From the NCBI RefSeq assembly GCF_023264675.1, contig NZ_JAHFVG010000012.1:1-64000 (forward strand): DNA of 64,000 bases. The letters run 5' to 3'. The translations under genes and the position numbers were made by a program. This DNA is from Rhodococcus sp. (in: high G+C Gram-positive bacteria). Lineage in GTDB: Bacteria; Actinomycetota; Actinomycetes; Mycobacteriales; Mycobacteriaceae. The notes under the pieces are model-generated. The model was not told the origin of the DNA and did not search any database. It was given only the letters and a program-made list of their open reading frames with translations. Positions 16,127 through 25,643 of this stretch are shown piece after piece (the first letter of the stretch is position 1; the number at the start of each line of letters is the position of its first letter).

Positions 16127-16573
16127 TCAGAACCCGACCAATCCCGACGCCAGGTCGGGGATATCGAGTGATGTCATGGCTTCCGTCCGCACATCGGGGC
16201 AGTTCTCGATGGTGATCTCGTCGACGATTCCGCGGTTCTGCACGATCTGAAGGTTGATGACGCCGGATTGTGCTGCCCACGTCTGTACGACGATGTTGAG
16301 CCCACCTCGACCGAGCGTCGGGCCCTGAATTCGCCATTCCTGAAGCTGTTCACCGAGATCGCTGCACAGTTGTTGCTTCTGCTGATCGGTGATCCCCTCG
16401 GCACCGGCAGGCGCCGAGGACGTGGTCGCCGGAACGGTAGTGGTCGTGGTCAGAGTGGACGACGACCCGGTGGTCGTCGAATCGGTGCTACATCCACCGA
16501 CGATCGAGACGACAGCAGCCGCCCCGGCGAAGGAGACGGCTGCTGTGCTGTACCTACTGCGCCCTGAGTTCAT
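16127..16573 (-). CDS. Predicted lipoprotein
   Basis: A 148-residue exported protein. An n-region with Arg residues is followed by a hydrophobic stretch ending in the lipobox V-G-G-C (Cys near residue 26), then a Ser/Thr-rich linker of about 30 residues (TTTGSSSTLTTTTTVPATTS) typical of actinobacterial lipoproteins. The remaining 85 residues form a compact domain with LCSDLGEQLQEWRIQGP, two further cysteines (LCSDL and ENCPDV) and beta-like strands. No family is recognised. It lies between panB and pip on the same strand. Confidence 0.75.
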   Translation of the reverse strand: MNSGRSRYSTAAVSFAGAAAVVSIVGGCSTDSTTTGSSSTLTTTTTVPATTSSAPAGAEGITDQQKQQLCSDLGEQLQEWRIQGPTLGRGGLNIVVQTWAAQSGVINLQIVQNRGIVDEITIENCPDVRTEAMTSLDIPDLASGLVGF

Positions 16574-16604
16574 GGCACCGAGTGTGCCATCTTCTCCCGA
16601 CGTG

Positions 16605-17450
16605 TCAGTAGCTGTGCTCGGGTCCGGGGAAAACCCCACTGCGTACCTCGGACAGATAGCTCGCTGCGGCCGTGCGAAGCTCGTCGCCGACGTTGCCGAA
16701 CTTCTTGACGAACTTGGCCGTCTTGCCGTTGGTGTACCCGGCCATGTCCTGCCAGACGAGAACCTGCGCATCGGTTTCGTTGCCTGCGCCGATGCCGACG
16801 GTCGGGATGGTGAGCTTGCGGGTGACCTGGCCGGCGACATCGGCTGGAACCATCTCCATCACGACGGAGAACGCGCCGGCTTCCTGAACGGCGATGGCGT
16901 CGGCCACCAGCTGCTCGGACCCGTCGCCGCGTCCCTGGACGCGGAAACCGCCGAGGCCGTTGACACTCTGAGGAGTGAACCCGATGTGCGCCATGACAGG
17001 GATACCCGCAGCCGAGATCGCAGCGATCTGATCGGCCACGCGCTCGCCGCCTTCGAGCTTCACGGCGTTGGCGAGGCCTTCCTTCATGAAGCGGGTGGCG
17101 GTCGCGAGCGCCTGCGCCGGCGACGACTCGTAGGTGCCGAACGGCAGATCGGCGACGACGAGTGCGTTCGGCGCGCCGCGCACCACACCGCGAACCAGCG
17201 GCAGCAGTTCGTCGATGGTGATGGGAACCGTCGTGTCGTAGCCGTAGACGACGTTGGCGGCGGAATCGCCGACGAGCAACACCGGGATGCCTGCTTCTTC
17301 GAAGATGCGAGCGCTCGAGTAGTCGTAGGCGGTGAGCATCGCCCAGCGATCGCCCTCGGCCTTCATCTGCAGCAGATGATGCGTGCGGGTCTTGCGGGTC
17401 AGACCGGATACGGGTGCTTCGGAAGAGCCGTACACAGAATCGTTGGACAT
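16605..17450 (-). CDS. panB: 3-methyl-2-oxobutanoate hydroxymethyltransferase
   Basis: A 281-residue PanB, first committed enzyme of pantothenate (CoA) synthesis; it transfers a hydroxymethyl group from methylene-tetrahydrofolate to ketoisovalerate. Signatures include [50 protein letters not shown], the central [14 protein letters not shown] and, later, [24 protein letters not shown] 17450 has AAAGGGACAAAG immediately upstream. M. tuberculosis panB (Rv2225) occupies the same place next to caeA. The substrate ketoisovalerate links it to ilvE at 40.7 kb. Confidence 0.95.
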   Translation of the reverse strand: MSNDSVYGSSEAPVSGLTRKTRTHHLLQMKAEGDRWAMLTAYDYSSARIFEEAGIPVLLVGDSAANVVYGYDTTVPITIDELLPLVRGVVRGAPNALVVADLPFGTYESSPAQALATATRFMKEGLANAVKLEGGERVADQIAAISAAGIPVMAHIGFTPQSVNGLGGFRVQGRGDGSEQLVADAIAVQEAGAFSVVMEMVPADVAGQVTRKLTIPTVGIGAGNETDAQVLVWQDMAGYTNGKTAKFVKKFGNVGDELRTAAASYLSEVRSGVFPGPEHSY

Positions 17451-17574
17451 CTTTGTCCCTTTCGGTTCCTCGAGGCCCGCGCTGCGGGTCCCCGGGATGG
17501 GGTTGATGACGAGCCCAAGTCTGCCACCGACACTGCCTCCGCCGAAGAGGACAGGAGCGTGCAATTCGTCACAC
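17451..17574. other. Intergenic spacer between nadE and panB
   Basis: A 124-bp same-strand gap. It includes a GC-rich imperfect hairpin around 17478-17500 (GGACCCGCAGCGCGGGCC on the minus strand) that could end the nadE transcript or fold in the panB leader. No gene is supported here. Confidence 0.35.
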
Positions 17575-19296
17575 CTATGAGTCGCCGCGCTCTCGCCAGC
17601 GATTGGTGATCGGCATTCTGCGGTCTCGGCCGAATGCGCGCGAGGTTATCTTCGTGCCGATCGGATACTGCCTGCGCTTGTATTCGGCGATGTCCACCTT
17701 GCGGAGAATCTCCTGAGCGGTGCTTCGATCGAATCCGGCGGCGACGATGTCCTCCAGTCCCTGGTCGCAGTCGACATAACGGAAGAGGATTGCATCCAGT
17801 TCGTCGTAGTCCGGAAGCGAGTCCGTGTCGAGTTGCCCGGGACGAAGCTCGGCCGACGGCGGTTTGTCGATACTGTCCTCGGGGATCGGCGGTACTTCAC
17901 CGCGTTCGGTGGCGGCTTTGTTTCGCCACCGGGCCAGATCCCACACCAGCGACTTCGGGACGTCCTTGATCGGTGCGAATCCTCCGACGGCGTCGCCGTA
18001 GATGGTCGAATAGCCCACGGCCAGTTCGGATTTGTTGCCGGTGGCGAGCACCAGGTGGCCCGCCGAGTTCGACAGTGCCATCAACGTCATGCCGCGGCAG
18101 CGGGCCTGAATGTTTTCCTCCGCCAGTCCGGTGAGTTCGAGTTGGTCGACGAAGGCCGAGACCATGGCGGTGATCGGTTCGGTTCGGAAGTCGATTCCCG
18201 TGCGCCGGGCGAATTCGTCTGCGTCGCTGCGAGAGTGCTCGGACGAATACTGCGAGGGCATCGACACCCCGTACACCGCTTCACTTCCCAACGCATCGAC
18301 CGCGATGGCCGCGACCACCGCGGAGTCGATTCCGCCGGACAGTCCGAGGATCACCGAGGAGAAACCGTTCTTGTGGACGTAATCCCGTAGGCCGGTGACG
18401 AGGGCGCCCCACACCTGCTCCTCGCCGGACAGCGGCTCCGCCACCGACGGCGCCGGACTGTCCCATCCACGAACGAGGAGATCGGGCAGCGCGTTCCGCG
18501 TGATGGTCCAACCGTCGACGTGATCCTGACTGCGCGTCGGCGCCTCGGGGGCCGGGATATCGACGGTCAACAGATGCTCGGTGAACTCGGGGGAACGGCC
18601 GAGCAGAGTGCCGTCGGAGGCCACGACCATGCTCCCTCCGTCGAAGACCAACTCGTCCTGCCCGCCGACGAGGTTGGTGTAGACCACCGGGACACCGGCC
18701 TCGGCCGCCCGCCGCTCGACGACGGAGCGGCGGATCGCATCCTTGCCCCGCTCGTAGGGGCTCGCGTTGAGACACAGCAGAGCGTCGATACCGGCGGCGG
18801 CGTACGCGGGCACCGGTCCGCCCGGCTGCCAGATGTCTTCGCAGACGACGATGCCGAGTCGAAATCCGTTGACCTCGGTGATGCTCAGTTTTCGACCGGG
18901 CGCGAAGTAGCGAAGTTCGTCGAACACTCGATAGGTGGGCAGCGCATGTTTGTCGTAGCGGGAGATCACTGCGCCGCCGAACAGGACCGCGGCGCTGTTG
19001 CGCGAACCAGCATGGTCGCGGTCGAGGAAACCGACAACCGTCACGACGTCCCCGCAGCCCGCTCGGTCGAGAGCGATGGCCAACGCGTCGAGCGCGCCGC
19101 GGGATGCCGCGGCGAACGAGGGCCGGAGCGCGAGGTCCTCGACCGGGTATCCCGTGGTCACCATCTCCGGAAACAGCACGACCTGGGCGCCGTCCTGCGC
19201 GGCCCGTGACGTCCACTCCACGATGAGTTTCGCGTTGTCGTCGAGGTCGCCCACGGTCGGGTTCGTCTGGGCAAGGGCAATTCTCAGAGCCTGCAC
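17575..19296 (-). CDS. nadE: Glutamine-dependent NAD(+) synthetase
   Basis: A 573-residue two-domain enzyme making NAD from deamido-NAD, ATP and glutamine. Residues 1-270 are a nitrilase-type glutaminase with the Glu-Lys-Cys triad in [28 protein letters not shown] and VVCEDIW. Residues 300-573 are the NAD synthetase domain with the P-loop [16 protein letters not shown] and later YDELDAILF and [16 protein letters not shown]. tuberculosis NadE is about 100 residues longer and has a different N-terminus, so this is the compact bacterial form. GTG 19296 is chosen because TAGGGT lies 7 nt upstream and the product then starts cleanly at the nitrilase strand. Confidence 0.93.
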   Translation of the reverse strand: MQALRIALAQTNPTVGDLDDNAKLIVEWTSRAAQDGAQVVLFPEMVTTGYPVEDLALRPSFAAASRGALDALAIALDRAGCGDVVTVVGFLDRDHAGSRNSAAVLFGGAVISRYDKHALPTYRVFDELRYFAPGRKLSITEVNGFRLGIVVCEDIWQPGGPVPAYAAAGIDALLCLNASPYERGKDAIRRSVVERRAAEAGVPVVYTNLVGGQDELVFDGGSMVVASDGTLLGRSPEFTEHLLTVDIPAPEAPTRSQDHVDGWTITRNALPDLLVRGWDSPAPSVAEPLSGEEQVWGALVTGLRDYVHKNGFSSVILGLSGGIDSAVVAAIAVDALGSEAVYGVSMPSQYSSEHSRSDADEFARRTGIDFRTEPITAMVSAFVDQLELTGLAEENIQARCRGMTLMALSNSAGHLVLATGNKSELAVGYSTIYGDAVGGFAPIKDVPKSLVWDLARWRNKAATERGEVPPIPEDSIDKPPSAELRPGQLDTDSLPDYDELDAILFRYVDCDQGLEDIVAAGFDRSTAQEILRKVDIAEYKRRQYPIGTKITSRAFGRDRRMPITNRWRERGDS

Positions 19297-19303
19297 GAGA
19301 GGA

Positions 19304-19309
19304 ACCCTA
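19304..19309 (-). promoter_or_regulatory. Candidate -10 of leaderless nadE transcript
   Basis: TAGGGT on the minus strand lies 7 nt before GTG 19296; there is no Shine-Dalgarno sequence. Confidence 0.5.
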
Positions 19310-19379
19310 GTGGGGTATCGGCGTGTCCGCTTTCCATCTCCACGCTCGTCTCGTTCGGCTTTCTGGCACGATCGCGGCA

Positions 19380-20978
19380 ATGAGTTTGCACTTGCACGGG
19401 AAAACCCTGCCGGCACGCGCGAGCGTCGGATCCGTCGTACTGGCAACCGTTGCGCTCGTGATCGTTGCAGGCTGTGCACGGAACGAGACGACCGCCGGAA
19501 CGCCCGAGCCGGAGACGACGTCCACCGCTGCCTTCGCGCCAGGAGCCGGGGTGATCCCCGAGGGGCTCGCCCAGTTCTACACTCAGCAACTCGAGTGGGA
19601 GCCGTGCGATTCGTACGTCACCGACGACTCACCACTCGGCAGTGACGTCTCGTGCGCTCGCGTGAGCGTCCCACTCGACTACGACGACCCGACCGGTGAA
19701 ACCGCACAGATCGCCATCTCCCGCACGGAGGCGTCGGGCGAAAAGATCGGGTCGATCCTGTTCAACCCGGGTGGGCCCGGGTCTTCGGGCCTCTACCTGG
19801 CGACTCAGGCGGACGGCACTGCGATTGCGGAGAACTTCGACCGTATCGGCTTCGACCCGCGGGGGATCGGTGCGTCCACGCCCGCGGTCCGGTGTCTGAC
19901 GACGGAGGAAACCGACAAAGAGCGAGAAGAACCCGACGTCGATGTCTCTCCCACCGGCATCGCCGACACGGAAGCCGAACAGCAGGACTACGCGGCGAAG
20001 TGCGCCGAGCGAACCGGCCCCGACGTTCTCGAGCATGTGGGGACACGCGAAGTGGTGCGCGATATGGACGTGATTCGATCGGTCCTCGGTGACGAGAAGC
20101 TCACCTACGTCGGCTACTCCTACGGCACACGAATCGGCTCCACGTATGCCGAGACGTTTCCGGGCAACGTCCGCGCGATGGTTCTCGACGGGGCTCTCGA
20201 CCCGGAGCAGACTCCCGTCGACGAGGCCGTCGAGCAGGGTGCGGCATTCCAGGGGGCCTTCGATGCCTTCGCGGCCGATTGCGCGCAGTCCGAGTCGTGC
20301 CCGCTCGGGACCGACCCGGCGGCGGCAAATCAGCGTTTTCGAGCCCTCGTCGATCCGTTGATCGACAAGCCCGTCGCGACAACCGATCCGCGCGGCTTGA
20401 GCTACGACGATGCAATCACCGGGGTGCAGCAAGCGCTCTATTCTCAGACGCTGTGGCGGCTGCTGCGGGCCGGTCTCACCGAACTGGGCGAGGGGCAGGG
20501 GGACACCCTGCTGCGGCTCGCAGATGCGTACTCGGGGCGTCTGGAGGACGGTTCCTACTCCAATCTCGACGACGCCTTCAACGCAATCCGGTGCGTCGAC
20601 GACCCGCCCACCACCGACAGGGCCGAAGCCGCCGAGGTCGATCGTCGGTACCGAGCAGCGGCGCCCTTCCTCGACGACGGGCGGGGGACGGGAAACGCCC
20701 CGCTCGATCTGTGTGCGTTCTGGCCGGTCCCGAACACCGGCGATCCACACGTGATCTCCGCGCCGGGGCTCCCCACACTCGTCGTGGTGTCCACGACGAA
20801 CGATCCGGCGACTCCCTATCAAGCAGGTGTCGAACTGGCGAGGCAATTGGGCGCCGATCTGCTGACATTCGACGGAACTCAACACACGGTGTCGTTCTCG
20901 GGTGTGCCCTGTGTGGACGATCCGCTGGTGGACTACCTGGTCACTTCGACTCCGCCAGGTAACGATTTGGTCTGTTGA
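19380..20978 (+). CDS. Lipoprotein serine hydrolase of the CaeA/Hip1 (Rv2224c) family
   Basis: A 532-residue exported alpha/beta hydrolase. The signal sequence ends in lipobox I-V-A-G-C (Cys32). The catalytic elbow GYSYGTRIGS (Ser247), the Asp of STTNDPATPY and the His of GTQHTVSFSG complete the triad; FNPGGPGSSGLYL is the oxyanion loop. Many paired cysteines suggest disulfides. It aligns along its length with M. tuberculosis Hip1/CaeA, a cell-envelope protease that processes GroEL2, and with Streptomyces SlpD/TAP-type aminopeptidases. The following gene is glnA2, as in M. tuberculosis. CACGAT lies 7 nt before ATG 19380, a weak leaderless match. Confidence 0.9.
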   Translation: MSLHLHGKTLPARASVGSVVLATVALVIVAGCARNETTAGTPEPETTSTAAFAPGAGVIPEGLAQFYTQQLEWEPCDSYVTDDSPLGSDVSCARVSVPLDYDDPTGETAQIAISRTEASGEKIGSILFNPGGPGSSGLYLATQADGTAIAENFDRIGFDPRGIGASTPAVRCLTTEETDKEREEPDVDVSPTGIADTEAEQQDYAAKCAERTGPDVLEHVGTREVVRDMDVIRSVLGDEKLTYVGYSYGTRIGSTYAETFPGNVRAMVLDGALDPEQTPVDEAVEQGAAFQGAFDAFAADCAQSESCPLGTDPAAANQRFRALVDPLIDKPVATTDPRGLSYDDAITGVQQALYSQTLWRLLRAGLTELGEGQGDTLLRLADAYSGRLEDGSYSNLDDAFNAIRCVDDPPTTDRAEAAEVDRRYRAAAPFLDDGRGTGNAPLDLCAFWPVPNTGDPHVISAPGLPTLVVVSTTNDPATPYQAGVELARQLGADLLTFDGTQHTVSFSGVPCVDDPLVDYLVTSTPPGNDLVC

Positions 20979-21039
20979 CGTACCTCACCGGCCTTGAACC
21001 GCAGGTGAGAGTTGTCGGAAGTGAGACCGAATTCACGAT

Positions 21040-21055
21040 GTAACACAGATTTAAC
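21040..21055 (+). promoter_or_regulatory. Candidate GlnR half-site pair upstream of glnA2
   Basis: GTAAC-ACAGAT-TTAAC resembles the actinobacterial GlnR consensus gTnAC-n6-GaAAC with the first half perfect and the second off by one or two bases. It ends 10 bp before the -10 hexamer and so overlaps where a -35 would be. Inference from consensus only. Confidence 0.4.
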
Positions 21056-21065
21056 GCGGTTTGCT

Positions 21066-21071
21066 TACTCT
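21066..21071 (+). promoter_or_regulatory. Candidate -10 of leaderless glnA2 transcript
   Basis: TACTCT lies exactly 7 nt before ATG 21079, which lacks a Shine-Dalgarno sequence. Confidence 0.55.
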
Positions 21072-21078
21072 CGCGGAC

Positions 21079-22419
21079 ATGGATCGTCAAAAGGAATTCG
21101 TGCTCCGGACATTGGAGGAGCGCGACATCCGCTTCGTCCGCCTGTGGTTCACCGACGTTCTCGGGTACCTGAAATCGGTGGCCATCGCGCCTGCCGAGCT
21201 CGAGGGTGCCTTCGACGAGGGCATCGGTTTCGACGGCAGCGCGATCGAAGGGTTCGCTCGTGTGTCCGAGGCGGACACCGTGGCGAAACCGGATCCGGCG
21301 ACGTTCCAGATCCTGCCGTGGTCGACCAGCAAGGGTCATCAGCACTCGGCCCGCATGTTCTGCGACATCGCGATGCCCGACGGATCACCGTCCTGGGCCG
21401 ATTCGCGGCACGTGCTTCGTCGCCAGCTGAGCAAGGCCGCCGATCTCGGTTTCAGCTGCTACGTGCACCCCGAGATCGAGTTCTTTCTGCTCAAGGACAG
21501 CCCCGAGGACGGTTCGGCGCCCACCCCTGCCGACAACGGTGGCTACTTCGACCAGGCAGTACACGATTCGGCACCGAACTTCAGGCGCCATGCGATCGAC
21601 GCTCTGGAGTCGATGGGCATCTCGGTCGAGTTCAGCCATCACGAAGCAGCGCCCGGGCAGCAGGAAATCGATCTGCGCTATGCCGACGCGCTGTCGATGG
21701 CCGACAACATCATGACCTTTCGCTACGTCGTGAAGGAGGTCGCGATCGATGAGGGCGTCCGCGCGACGTTCATGCCGAAGCCGTTCAGCGATCAGGCCGG
21801 CTCCGCGATGCACACGCACATGAGTTTGTTCGAAGGCGATACCAACGCCTTCCACAACCCGGACGATCCGATGCAGCTCTCGGAGACCGGCAAGTCGTTC
21901 ATCGCGGGCATTCTCGAACACGCCAACGAGATCAGCGCCGTCACCAACCAGTGGGTCAACTCGTACAAGCGACTCGTGCGCGGCGGCGAAGCACCGACCG
22001 CTGCATCGTGGGGGCCGGCCAACCGGTCCGCACTCATCCGGGTGCCGATGTACACCCCGAACAAGGCGTCCTCGCGCCGCGTCGAGATCCGCAGCCCTGA
22101 TTCGGCCTGCAACCCGTACCTCGCCTTCGCCGTCCTGCTCGCCGCAGGCCTGCGCGGAATCGAGAAGGGCTACACCTTGCCGCCCGAGGCGGAAGAAGAC
22201 GTGTGGGCGCTCACCTCGGCCGAGCGTCGCGCCATGGGGTACAAGGAACTGCCGGGCAATCTCGACCAGGCGCTCAACGCGATGGAGAATTCCGAGCTGG
22301 TCGCCGAAGCTCTCGGCGAGCACGTATTCGACTTCTTCCTGCGCAACAAGCGCCAGGAGTGGGAGGAGTACCGGAGCCACGTGACTCCCTACGAGCTCAA
22401 GGCGTACCTGGGTCTGTAA
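21079..22419 (+). CDS. glnA2: Glutamine synthetase GlnA2 type
   Basis: A 446-residue glutamine synthetase colinear with M. tuberculosis GlnA2 (Rv2222c), starting MDRQKEFVLRTLEERDI. Active-site segments are present: GIGFDGSAIEGFA, the metal site VHPEIEFFL, FSHHEAAPGQQEIDLRY, AMHTHMSLF, NSYKRLVRGGEAP and SRRVEIRSPDSACNPY. The adenylylation-loop tyrosine motif seen in the GlnA1 protein is absent (the region reads LPPEAEEDVWALT), so GlnE is not expected to modify it. GlnA2 enzymes are dispensable in mycobacteria and may serve other amidations. It shares orientation with glnE, 143 nt downstream. Confidence 0.93.
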   Translation: MDRQKEFVLRTLEERDIRFVRLWFTDVLGYLKSVAIAPAELEGAFDEGIGFDGSAIEGFARVSEADTVAKPDPATFQILPWSTSKGHQHSARMFCDIAMPDGSPSWADSRHVLRRQLSKAADLGFSCYVHPEIEFFLLKDSPEDGSAPTPADNGGYFDQAVHDSAPNFRRHAIDALESMGISVEFSHHEAAPGQQEIDLRYADALSMADNIMTFRYVVKEVAIDEGVRATFMPKPFSDQAGSAMHTHMSLFEGDTNAFHNPDDPMQLSETGKSFIAGILEHANEISAVTNQWVNSYKRLVRGGEAPTAASWGPANRSALIRVPMYTPNKASSRRVEIRSPDSACNPYLAFAVLLAAGLRGIEKGYTLPPEAEEDVWALTSAERRAMGYKELPGNLDQALNAMENSELVAEALGEHVFDFFLRNKRQEWEEYRSHVTPYELKAYLGL

Positions 22420-22478
22420 GAGATCAAGTCTCGGGGCGGGACCGGGTCCGTAAGAACGGTGCGCGCGGATGGGTTAGG

Positions 22479-22505
22479 TTTTACTTCGTTCGGTACGAGG
22501 TAAAA
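22479..22505. repeat. AT-rich inverted repeat between glnA2 and glnE
   Basis: TTTTACTTCGT and ACGAGGTAAAA pair over 11 bp (one G-U) around a TCGGT loop. In an otherwise GC-rich region this AT-rich dyad stands out. It could be a glnA2 terminator or a regulator site for glnE; it does not fit the GlnR consensus. Confidence 0.45.
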
Positions 22506-22562
22506 AGTTTCTGCCCTGCAGCGAGGTGAATCTGTGTCACGCCAGAGTCGAGGTGTTCGCTG

Positions 22563-25500
22563 ATGGTGCGTCCACCGACGTCCCGTTCGGTCGTTCCCGG
22601 CGCAGGTCGGCTGGGTCTGGTCGAATCGACGGCTCCCGCTGACCTCCAGAAGCTCGGCTGGTCCGGCGAGGAAAGCCTCGAGTTGCTCTGGTCGCTCTCG
22701 CGCGCCGCCAACGCAGACCTGGCTTTGCGTACCGTGGTCAGGCTCAGTGACACGCTGGGGGATCGGTTCTCCGAACTCGACACGGCGCTGCGAACCGACA
22801 AGGGGCTCCGCGGGCGACTGTTCGGTCTCAGTGGCGCGTCGAGCGCACTTGCCGACCACTTGGTGTCCGATCCCGAGGCATGGCATTTGCTCGCTACCCC
22901 GGAGGGCAAAGCGAGTGGTGTCAACGCGCGGATCGAACTGCCCAGCAAGGAGCAGCTCACCGCGCAACTTCTCGACGCGGTGCAGGCAGTCCCCGAGACC
23001 GGCGAGAACGCCGCTCCCGGTCTCTATCGGGCCGGCATCACCGGGCCGGAAGCTGTTGTCGCGCTGCGCAAGACCTACCGTGACCAGGTCATGGTGCTGG
23101 CGGCGGCCGATCTGGCGGCGACCGTCGAGAACGAACCGGTGTTGCCGTATCAACTCGTCGGGACCCAGCTTTCCGACATGGCCGACGCGGCCCTCACGGC
23201 AGCCCTTGCCGTTGCCGTCGCCACCGCGTGCCCCGACAAGCCCTGCCCCACGCGCCTGGCTGTGATCGCGATGGGCAAATGTGGAGCGCGAGAACTGAAC
23301 TACGTCTCCGATGTGGACGTGGTGTTCGTCGCCGAGCCTGCAGACTCCGTTGCCAGCCGCATCGCCGGAGAGATGATGCGTATCGGATCGTCGGCGTTCT
23401 TCGAGGTCGATGCCGCTTTGCGCCCCGAAGGCAAGCGGGGCGAACTCGTCCGAACCCTCGACTCCCACATCGCGTACTACAAGCGCTGGGCCAAGACCTG
23501 GGAGTTCCAGGCGTTGCTCAAGGCGCGCCCGATGACGGGCGATCTGGAACTCGGCCACAGCTACGTCGCCGCACTGAATCCGATGGTGTGGCTTGCCTCG
23601 CAGCGCGAAGACTTCGTCCCCGAAGTCCGTGCGATGCGCAGGCGAGTGGAGGAGATGGTTCCTCCCGAACTGCGTGAGCGTGAGATCAAACTCGGACGCG
23701 GCAGCCTCCGTGACGTCGAATTCGCCGTCCAGCTGCTGCAATTGGTGCACGGTCGCACCGACGAGTCGCTACGTGTACTCGGCACCGTCGACGCGCTGGC
23801 AGCGCTCACCGACGGCGGGTACGTCGGCCGCGACGACGCCGCCAATCTCACCGCGTCCTACGAGTTCCTCCGCCTCATCGAGCATCGCCTGCAGCTGCAA
23901 CGGATGAAGCGCACGCATACCCTGCCTCCTCCCGAGGACGAGGAAGCACTGCGCTGGCTCGCGCGTGCGGCCCACATGCGCCCCGACGGCAACCGTGACT
24001 CGCTCGGTGTACTGAATGCGGAGATCAAACGCAACGCGCAGCGCATTCGCCGTCTGCACGCGAAGCTGTTCTATCGCCCCTTGCTGGACTCGGTGGTCCG
24101 GTTCGATTCCGACACGGTTCGATTGACACCCGATGCCGCTGGACGTCAGCTCGCAGCGCTCGGTTTCGCGACACCGACGAACGCGCTCGGCCATCTTCGG
24201 GCGCTCGTGGGAGGGGGTGCGCGTCGCGGCCAGATCCAGGCAGTGCTCCTGCCGACGTTGCTCGAATGGCTCGCGGACACTCCGGATCCGGACGCCGGGC
24301 TGCTCAACTACCGCCGGTTGTGCGAGGCGACAGTCGATCAGACCTGGTTCCTGCGCATGCTGCGCGACGAGGGTGCCGTCGCGCAGAGGCTCATGATCGT
24401 GCTCGGCTCGTCCGCCTACGTTCCCGATCTGCTGATCAAGGCTCCCGAGGTCATCCGGTTGTTCGTCGACGGCCCGACCGGACCGCGGCTGCTCGACGCC
24501 GAGCCGGAAGAGACGTATCGCGCGATTCTGTCGTCCTCGGGGCGCTACGAAGATCCGGTGAGGGCGATCAATGCCGCCCGCGCTCTGCGTCGTCATGAAC
24601 TCGCGCGCGTGGCGTCCGCCGACATTCTCGGCATGCTCGATGTACCTCAGGTCTGCCGTGCCCTGTCGTCGGTCTGGGCAGCGGTCATCAACGCGGCTCT
24701 CGCAGCGGCGATCAGGGCAAGTGTCGCCGAGCGAGGAGAACCCGCGCCCGCCAGTCTCGCCGTCATCGGCATGGGCCGTCTCGGCGGCGGAGAACTCGGC
24801 TACGGAAGCGATGCGGACGTGTTGTTCGTCTGTGACCCGGCCGACGGCGTCGAAGACAGCGTTGCGGTGAAGTGGGCCAACGGGATCGCGGACCGGGTCA
24901 GGAAGCTTCTCGGCGCGCCGAGCACCGACCCGCCGTTGGAGGTCGACACCGGCCTGCGCCCCGAAGGGCGCAACGGACCCGTCGTGCGCACCCTGGCGTC
25001 GTACGACGCGTACTACGCGCAGTGGGCTCAGGCGTGGGAGGTGCAGGCGTTGCTGCGTGCGCACCAAGTGGCTGGAGATCAGGACCTCGGCATCCGATTC
25101 CTCCTGATGGCAGACAAGGTTCGCTACCCCGAAGGAGGAGTGTCACAGGAAGCCGTCCGCGAAATTCGCCGCATCAAGGCGCGAATCGACTCCGAGCGGC
25201 TGCCCAAGGGAGCCGACCCGGCGACGCATACGAAACTCGGGCGCGGTGGTCTGGCCGACATCGAATGGACCGTGCAGCTGATCCAACTCCGTCACGCCCA
25301 CGATGTTCAGTCGCTGCACAACACCTCGACGCTGCAAAGCCTCGACGCGATCGGCGCGGCGGAGTTGATGAGTCAGACGGATGTCGAATTGCTCCGCGAG
25401 GCATGGATTCTCGCGACCAAAGCACGCAACGCTCTCGTGCTCGTCCGCGGAAAGCCCACCGATCAGCTTCCGCGTCCGGGTGCAGTTCTTTCGGCGGTTG

Positions 25501-25607
25501 CCAAAGTCGCGGGGTGGGAGAACGCCGACGCCGGGGAGTTCCTCGACAACTATCTGCGCGTCACACGTCGCGCGAAGGCGGTGGTGGAGCGGACTTTCGG
25601 AGCCTGA
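22563..25607 (+). CDS. glnE: Bifunctional glutamine synthetase adenylyltransferase/deadenylase
   Basis: A 1014-residue GlnE of full family length. Two homologous nucleotidyltransferase halves are evident. The N-terminal (deadenylylating) half has [24 protein letters not shown] near residue 235 (shown in part), and the C-terminal (adenylylating) half has [20 protein letters not shown] near residue 735. Each is followed by an LRPEG..G segment and helical GlnD/PII-type regions. It adds or removes AMP on the GlnA1 tyrosine loop according to nitrogen state. ATG 22563 has GAGGTG upstream. A 16-bp perfect hairpin covers its stop codon. In M. tuberculosis glnE is essential and adjacent to glnA2 as here. 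Confidence 0.95.
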   Translation: MVRPPTSRSVVPGAGRLGLVESTAPADLQKLGWSGEESLELLWSLSRAANADLALRTVVRLSDTLGDRFSELDTALRTDKGLRGRLFGLSGASSALADHLVSDPEAWHLLATPEGKASGVNARIELPSKEQLTAQLLDAVQAVPETGENAAPGLYRAGITGPEAVVALRKTYRDQVMVLAAADLAATVENEPVLPYQLVGTQLSDMADAALTAALAVAVATACPDKPCPTRLAVIAMGKCGARELNYVSDVDVVFVAEPADSVASRIAGEMMRIGSSAFFEVDAALRPEGKRGELVRTLDSHIAYYKRWAKTWEFQALLKARPMTGDLELGHSYVAALNPMVWLASQREDFVPEVRAMRRRVEEMVPPELREREIKLGRGSLRDVEFAVQLLQLVHGRTDESLRVLGTVDALAALTDGGYVGRDDAANLTASYEFLRLIEHRLQLQRMKRTHTLPPPEDEEALRWLARAAHMRPDGNRDSLGVLNAEIKRNAQRIRRLHAKLFYRPLLDSVVRFDSDTVRLTPDAAGRQLAALGFATPTNALGHLRALVGGGARRGQIQAVLLPTLLEWLADTPDPDAGLLNYRRLCEATVDQTWFLRMLRDEGAVAQRLMIVLGSSAYVPDLLIKAPEVIRLFVDGPTGPRLLDAEPEETYRAILSSSGRYEDPVRAINAARALRRHELARVASADILGMLDVPQVCRALSSVWAAVINAALAAAIRASVAERGEPAPASLAVIGMGRLGGGELGYGSDADVLFVCDPADGVEDSVAVKWANGIADRVRKLLGAPSTDPPLEVDTGLRPEGRNGPVVRTLASYDAYYAQWAQAWEVQALLRAHQVAGDQDLGIRFLLMADKVRYPEGGVSQEAVREIRRIKARIDSERLPKGADPATHTKLGRGGLADIEWTVQLIQLRHAHDVQSLHNTSTLQSLDAIGAAELMSQTDVELLREAWILATKARNALVLVRGKPTDQLPRPGAVLSAVAKVAGWENADAGEFLDNYLRVTRRAKAVVERTFGA

Positions 25608-25631
25608 TACCTCTCGGCTCCGAAAGTCCGC
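25589..25631. terminator. Bidirectional terminator hairpin between glnE and the opuC-type operon
   Basis: A 16-bp perfect stem (GCGGACTTTCGGAGCC with its exact complement at 25616-25631) and an 11-nt loop that contains the glnE stop codon. It sits between two convergent transcripts. No T-run follows, as is common for actinobacterial terminators. Confidence 0.75.
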
Positions 25632-25643
25632 CGCCCGTGCCGT

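Noticed and set aside
22479-22505. GlnR box at the glnE upstream dyad
   Set aside because: Neither half matches GTnAC or GAAAC with six-base spacing.
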